A stretch of DNA of 41,244 bases, taken from positions 1-41,244 of the forward strand of contig DUVY01000082.1 in NCBI GenBank assembly GCA_012840805.1, written 5' to 3'. Shown piece by piece: positions 38,246 through 41,244 of this stretch. This DNA comes from Clostridiales bacterium. Lineage in GTDB: Bacteria; Bacillota; Clostridia; Christensenellales; DUVY01. Each line of letters starts with the position of its first letter. Position 1 is the stretch's first letter. Under the pieces are notes generated by a model that was not told the origin of the DNA, made no database searches, and worked only from the letters and a program-made list of their open reading frames with translations. The position numbers were made by a program, and so were the translations under genes.

Positions 38246-39031
38246 CTATTTGTCTCTTTCTTTTTGAATTCTATATACCATATTTCTAATAAATTTTCTA
38301 GGAAGTAATTTAACGCCTATTGTCGCGATCTTATTATAGAAACCAGGCACGGCTATTACCTTGCCTTTTTCCATTTTCTTGTAACCAAATTCCGCTACCT
38401 TTTTAGCATCGGCAATTTGCAAATTTACAAATAAGCCTGACATTCCCAAATTAGCGGATTGGGCAAAATTTGTTTTTGTAGGCCCGGGGCACAAAGCTGT
38501 AACGCTAACGCCTGTTCCTTTTAGTTCTCTTGATATTGCTTCAGAAAACGACAAAACATAAGCTTTTGAAGCGTAATAAACCGCCATTAATGGACCGGGC
38601 TGAAAGCCGCCAAGCGAGCTTACATTTAAGATTTTGCCGCTTTTTTGTAGGAGCATTTTGGGCAAAAATAAGCGAGTTAATTTGGTTAAGGTATTGATAT
38701 TGAGTTCTATCATAGCGTCAATCTTGAAAATGTCAGATTTCTCAAACTCGCCAAAATCCCCTAAGCCCGCGTTATTTACCAACACATCTATATTTATATT
38801 GGCTCTTTGGATCTCATCAAAAACCTCTTGCGCCGAATTCGGCAATGACAAATCCTTTGTAATATTTATTATTTCTATGTCAAATTGATTTTGCAAATCC
38901 TGTTTTAATTTGTTTAATTTGTCTTGACTTCTGGCGATTAAAACCAAATTATATCCATCTCGCGCAAATAAATACGCGAACTCATACCCTATTCCGCCGC
39001 TAGCGCCTGTAATTAAAGCAGTTTTTCTCAT
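38246..39031 (-). CDS. Short-chain dehydrogenase/reductase (DltE-type SDR)
   Basis: 261 residues, classical SDR. TGASGGIGYEFA is the nucleotide-binding motif, NNAGLGDFGEF stabilises the core, and the catalytic tetrad includes Ser in NVSSLGG and YYASK (Tyr-x3-Lys). RSQDKL after strand 2 suggests NADP(H). A positively charged C-terminal tail is present. It lies 18 bases downstream of plsY, the position where gpsA is often found, so a role in lipid metabolism is possible but unproven. Substrate unknown. Confidence 0.88.
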   Translation of the reverse strand: MRKTALITGASGGIGYEFAYLFARDGYNLVLIARSQDKLNKLKQDLQNQFDIEIINITKDLSLPNSAQEVFDEIQRANINIDVLVNNAGLGDFGEFEKSDIFKIDAMIELNINTLTKLTRLFLPKMLLQKSGKILNVSSLGGFQPGPLMAVYYASKAYVLSFSEAISRELKGTGVSVTALCPGPTKTNFAQSANLGMSGLFVNLQIADAKKVAEFGYKKMEKGKVIAVPGFYNKIATIGVKLLPRKFIRNMVYRIQKERDK

Positions 39032-39049
39032 ATAGATAACCTCTAATAA

Positions 39050-39775
39050 TCAAAGAAGCTTGCCTTCTCTCTTTTTTTGTAATTGCCGCCTAATATTAAT
39101 ATCGCTCTCAGTCCCTTTAAATAGCCTTAATATGTTTGATCTATGCGCCCAAATTATCAAAGCCAATATGCTTGCAACAAGGATTATTACAGCCAAATTA
39201 TCTTTGAAAACGATAGCCAAAACAATCTCGGATATGCCTGTAATAGATAAAAATATAAACGACGCCACAGAACCATATTTGCCAATATAAAGATAAATAA
39301 AGGCTATCACAAAAGCTATAATCGTTATTATTGGATTGGCTACCAAAAATATACCAACGCTACTTGCGACGCCTTTGCCGCCTTTAAAACGCTTTAAAAT
39401 AGGATACATATGACCTATTATGACGCTAATCCCGCCAATATAGAATCCTGTTTTTGAGCCGTTAGGAAAATAATAACCTAACCAAAACGGAGCGTTTCGC
39501 ATAACTCCGCCCAATAACTCATTATCGTGCAACAAAAAATAACCTAATAAGGCAGGCAGCGCGCCTTTTAACGCGTCCAAAATTAAAGTTAAAGCGGCAA
39601 TTTTTACGCCAAAATTTCTTAACATATTCATAGTGCCTGGATTGCCGCTACCCAAAGTTTTTATATCTACGCCTTTTATTTTTGAAATTATAGTAGCAAA
39701 ATGAACACCGCCCAAAAAATACGCAAGAATAAACAACAACGCTATTTTCAAAAATAATATCAAACCGGCTGACAT
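39050..39775 (-). CDS. plsY: Acyl-phosphate:glycerol-3-phosphate acyltransferase
   Basis: 241 residues, multi-pass membrane protein. Motif 1 is GSGNPGTMNMLRNFG and motif 2 is KRFKGGKGVASSVG, the glycerol-phosphate site. It makes lysophosphatidate from acyl-phosphate and glycerol-3-phosphate. It is longer than the usual 190-215 residues, apparently from an insert of about 30 residues (HDNELLGGVMRNAPFW region, about residues 78-110) in the loop before motif 2. The ATG is one base after the der stop. Confidence 0.94.
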   Translation of the reverse strand: MSAGLILFLKIALLFILAYFLGGVHFATIISKIKGVDIKTLGSGNPGTMNMLRNFGVKIAALTLILDALKGALPALLGYFLLHDNELLGGVMRNAPFWLGYYFPNGSKTGFYIGGISVIIGHMYPILKRFKGGKGVASSVGIFLVANPIITIIAFVIAFIYLYIGKYGSVASFIFLSITGISEIVLAIVFKDNLAVIILVASILALIIWAHRSNILRLFKGTESDINIRRQLQKKREGKLL

Positions 39776-39776
39776 A

Positions 39777-41096
39777 TTAATCCCCTTTTGCTTTGTTTTT
39801 TAGTTGAATTGAAATCGGCGTGCCCGAAAAATCCAAAGCGCTTCTTAAGCAGTTTTCCAAATATCTTTCGTAAGAAAAATGCATTAATTTATAATCATTA
39901 ACAAACAACACAAATGTAGGCGGCGCTGTTTTTGTTTGTGTTGCGTAATATATCTTTAGCTGTCGGCCCGAACTTGTGGGGGGCGGGGTCGTCGCGACAG
40001 CGTTGCTTATAATTTCATTAAGAATGCCTGTGGATACTCTGCGTCGGTTGTTTTCATATACTTCTTTTATCATTTCCGTCAATTTATTTAGCCTTTTGCC
40101 TGTTTTGGCGGATAAAAATATTGCCCGATAATAACTCATAAATTTGAGTTTTTCATCAAGCTCTTTTTTGTATTTATCTATCGTATAAGTATCTTTTTCT
40201 ACAAGGTCCCATTTGTTCATAACGATTATTGACGGCTTACCCTCGTCGTGAACATATCCCGCTATCCTTATGTCTTGCTCGGTAATGGAAGTTTCCGAAC
40301 TGTCTATCATTATAAGCGCTATATCGGCTCTTTCTATGGCTTTTATGGACTGTATCGCGCTTATCGCTTCTACGGGACAATCAACCGACCTTTTTCTTCT
40401 CAATCCCGCCGTATCTATTATGACATAATTTACGCCATTAATTGTCACAGGTGTGTCAATTGAATCTCTTGTAGTGCCTGGAATATCGCTTACAATTACC
40501 CTTTCTTCGCCTAAAATACTGTTAATTAATGATGATTTCCCCGTATTTGGCTTTCCAACTACGGCAATTTTAATGTAATCTTTATACTCTTCTTCCGCTT
40601 CAATTTTTGGAAAGAAGCTGACTATCTTGTCCAGCAAATCCCCAAGCCCCAAGCCTTGTTCAGCGCTTATGCCAAAAACATCTGCAAAACCCAGACTATA
40701 AAAATCATATAATAATTCAGGGTCATACACATCCAACTTATTAACCGCCAAAATAACAGGCTTGCCTATTGTTCGTAACAAATCGGCAATTTCATAGTCT
40801 GACGCAGTTAAGCCTTGTTTTACATCGGTAAAAAAGATAATCACATCGGAGGTAGCGATAGCAAGCTCAGCCTGTTTTTTTATATGGCGTTGCATTTTGT
40901 CTTCCGATGTGGGCTCTAATCCGCCGGTATCTATAAGATTAAAGTTATTGCCCGCCCAGTCGGCTTCTGACAAAATTCTATCCCTGGTAACGCCCGGGAT
41001 ATCTTGAACGATAGAAATACGGCGACCGCTGATTCTATTAAAAAAAGTTGATTTTCCTGTATTAGATTTGCCTACAATGGCGACTGTGGGTTTCAA
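39777..41096 (-). CDS. der: Ribosome biogenesis GTPase Der (EngA)
   Basis: 439 residues with two tandem GTPase domains and a C-terminal KH-like domain. The first has GKSNTGKST, DTGG and NKLD; the second has GKPNTGKSS, DTAGLRRK and NKWD. The PTSSGRQLKIYYATQ and PPTFVLFVN stretches are the conserved KH region. Der is needed for 50S subunit maturation. The start is TTG with AAGGAG 6 bases upstream. It leads a der-plsY-SDR group. Confidence 0.97.
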   Translation of the reverse strand: MKPTVAIVGKSNTGKSTFFNRISGRRISIVQDIPGVTRDRILSEADWAGNNFNLIDTGGLEPTSEDKMQRHIKKQAELAIATSDVIIFFTDVKQGLTASDYEIADLLRTIGKPVILAVNKLDVYDPELLYDFYSLGFADVFGISAEQGLGLGDLLDKIVSFFPKIEAEEEYKDYIKIAVVGKPNTGKSSLINSILGEERVIVSDIPGTTRDSIDTPVTINGVNYVIIDTAGLRRKRSVDCPVEAISAIQSIKAIERADIALIMIDSSETSITEQDIRIAGYVHDEGKPSIIVMNKWDLVEKDTYTIDKYKKELDEKLKFMSYYRAIFLSAKTGKRLNKLTEMIKEVYENNRRRVSTGILNEIISNAVATTPPPTSSGRQLKIYYATQTKTAPPTFVLFVNDYKLMHFSYERYLENCLRSALDFSGTPISIQLKNKAKGD

Positions 41097-41200
41097 TTAA
41101 ATCTCCTTAAGCTAAAATACTCTAGCCATAAAAATAATAACATAACAGCAAAAAAAAGAAAAACGCTTTATTATGTCTTACTCTTTTATTTTAGAAAAAT

Positions 41201-41233
41201 CAAAAACAGCTGTTATATTAACAGCTGTTTTTG
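41201..41233. terminator. Perfect hairpin near the right end, probably ending the gene beyond the window
   Basis: CAAAAACAGCTGTTA pairs perfectly over 15 bp with TAACAGCTGTTTTTG around a 3-base loop. T-tracts occur on both strands. It lies upstream of der, so it most likely terminates a minus-strand gene to the right. Confidence 0.8.
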
Positions 41234-41244
41234 AAGGGGGGGGG

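Overview
This is an AT-rich chromosomal segment packed with housekeeping genes, most of them on the minus strand. Gene content and order point to a low-GC Gram-positive, endospore-forming Firmicute, probably a Clostridia-type lineage. The strongest evidence is the minus-strand run yicC-gmk-rpoZ-coaBC-priA-def-fmt-rsmB-rlmN-rsgA-rpe-spoVM, with rpmB divergent from yloU-yloV nearby. This is essentially the Bacillus subtilis yloC-to-yloV neighbourhood. A 25-codon spoVM gene and a YlxY-type deacetylase next to an M16 peptidase add sporulation markers. I cannot name a genus.

Layout. (1) 1-1737: a divergent locus, with a truncated CoA-disulfide-reductase-like flavoprotein and a rhodanese on the minus strand and a Cys-rich Crp/Fnr regulator on the plus strand; a 22-bp palindrome sits over the regulator's -10 box. 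(2) 1964-5224: two stand-alone accessory enzymes, an Frm2/Hbn1-type nitroreductase and a GH3 beta-glucosidase. (3) 5361-15006: rny, recA, a CinA-like protein, pgsA, rimO, ftsK/spoIIIE and recO. (4) 15123-15266: a small YqzL-family gene head-to-head with recO. (5) 15299-17896: a dUTPase-like protein, M16 peptidase and YlxY-like deacetylase. (6) 18065-21953: eno, then yloV-yloU divergent from rpmB. (7) 21991-33125: mpg, spoVM and the long translation/replication/nucleotide cluster. (8) 33202-37641: yerC-pcrA-ligA. (9) 37799-41096: a DtxR-type regulator, an SDR oxidoreductase, plsY and der.

How the genes work together: the large cluster links protein N-terminal formylation and deformylation (fmt, def), rRNA modification (rsmB, rlmN), ribosome assembly (rsgA, der), nucleotide and CoA supply (gmk, coaBC), transcription (rpoZ), replication restart (priA) and repair (recA, recO, ligA, pcrA, mpg). 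Many neighbours overlap by 1-4 bases (TAATG or ATGA junctions), which implies translational coupling. Many sigma-A-like promoters with 16-18 base spacers can be read by eye, and most convergent or terminal positions carry hairpin terminators.

I did not find a new defence, mobile or biosynthetic system, and there is no CRISPR array, prophage, insertion sequence or tRNA that I can recognise. The points most worth a second look are the two very small genes (spoVM, yqzL), two promoters that would give leaderless mRNAs (recO and the DtxR-type regulator), the palindromes on regulator promoters, the CinA protein with an eroded N-terminal domain, and the genes missing from the otherwise conserved cluster (remA, prpC-prkC, thiN). 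The window ends in a run of nine G, which looks like an assembly artefact.
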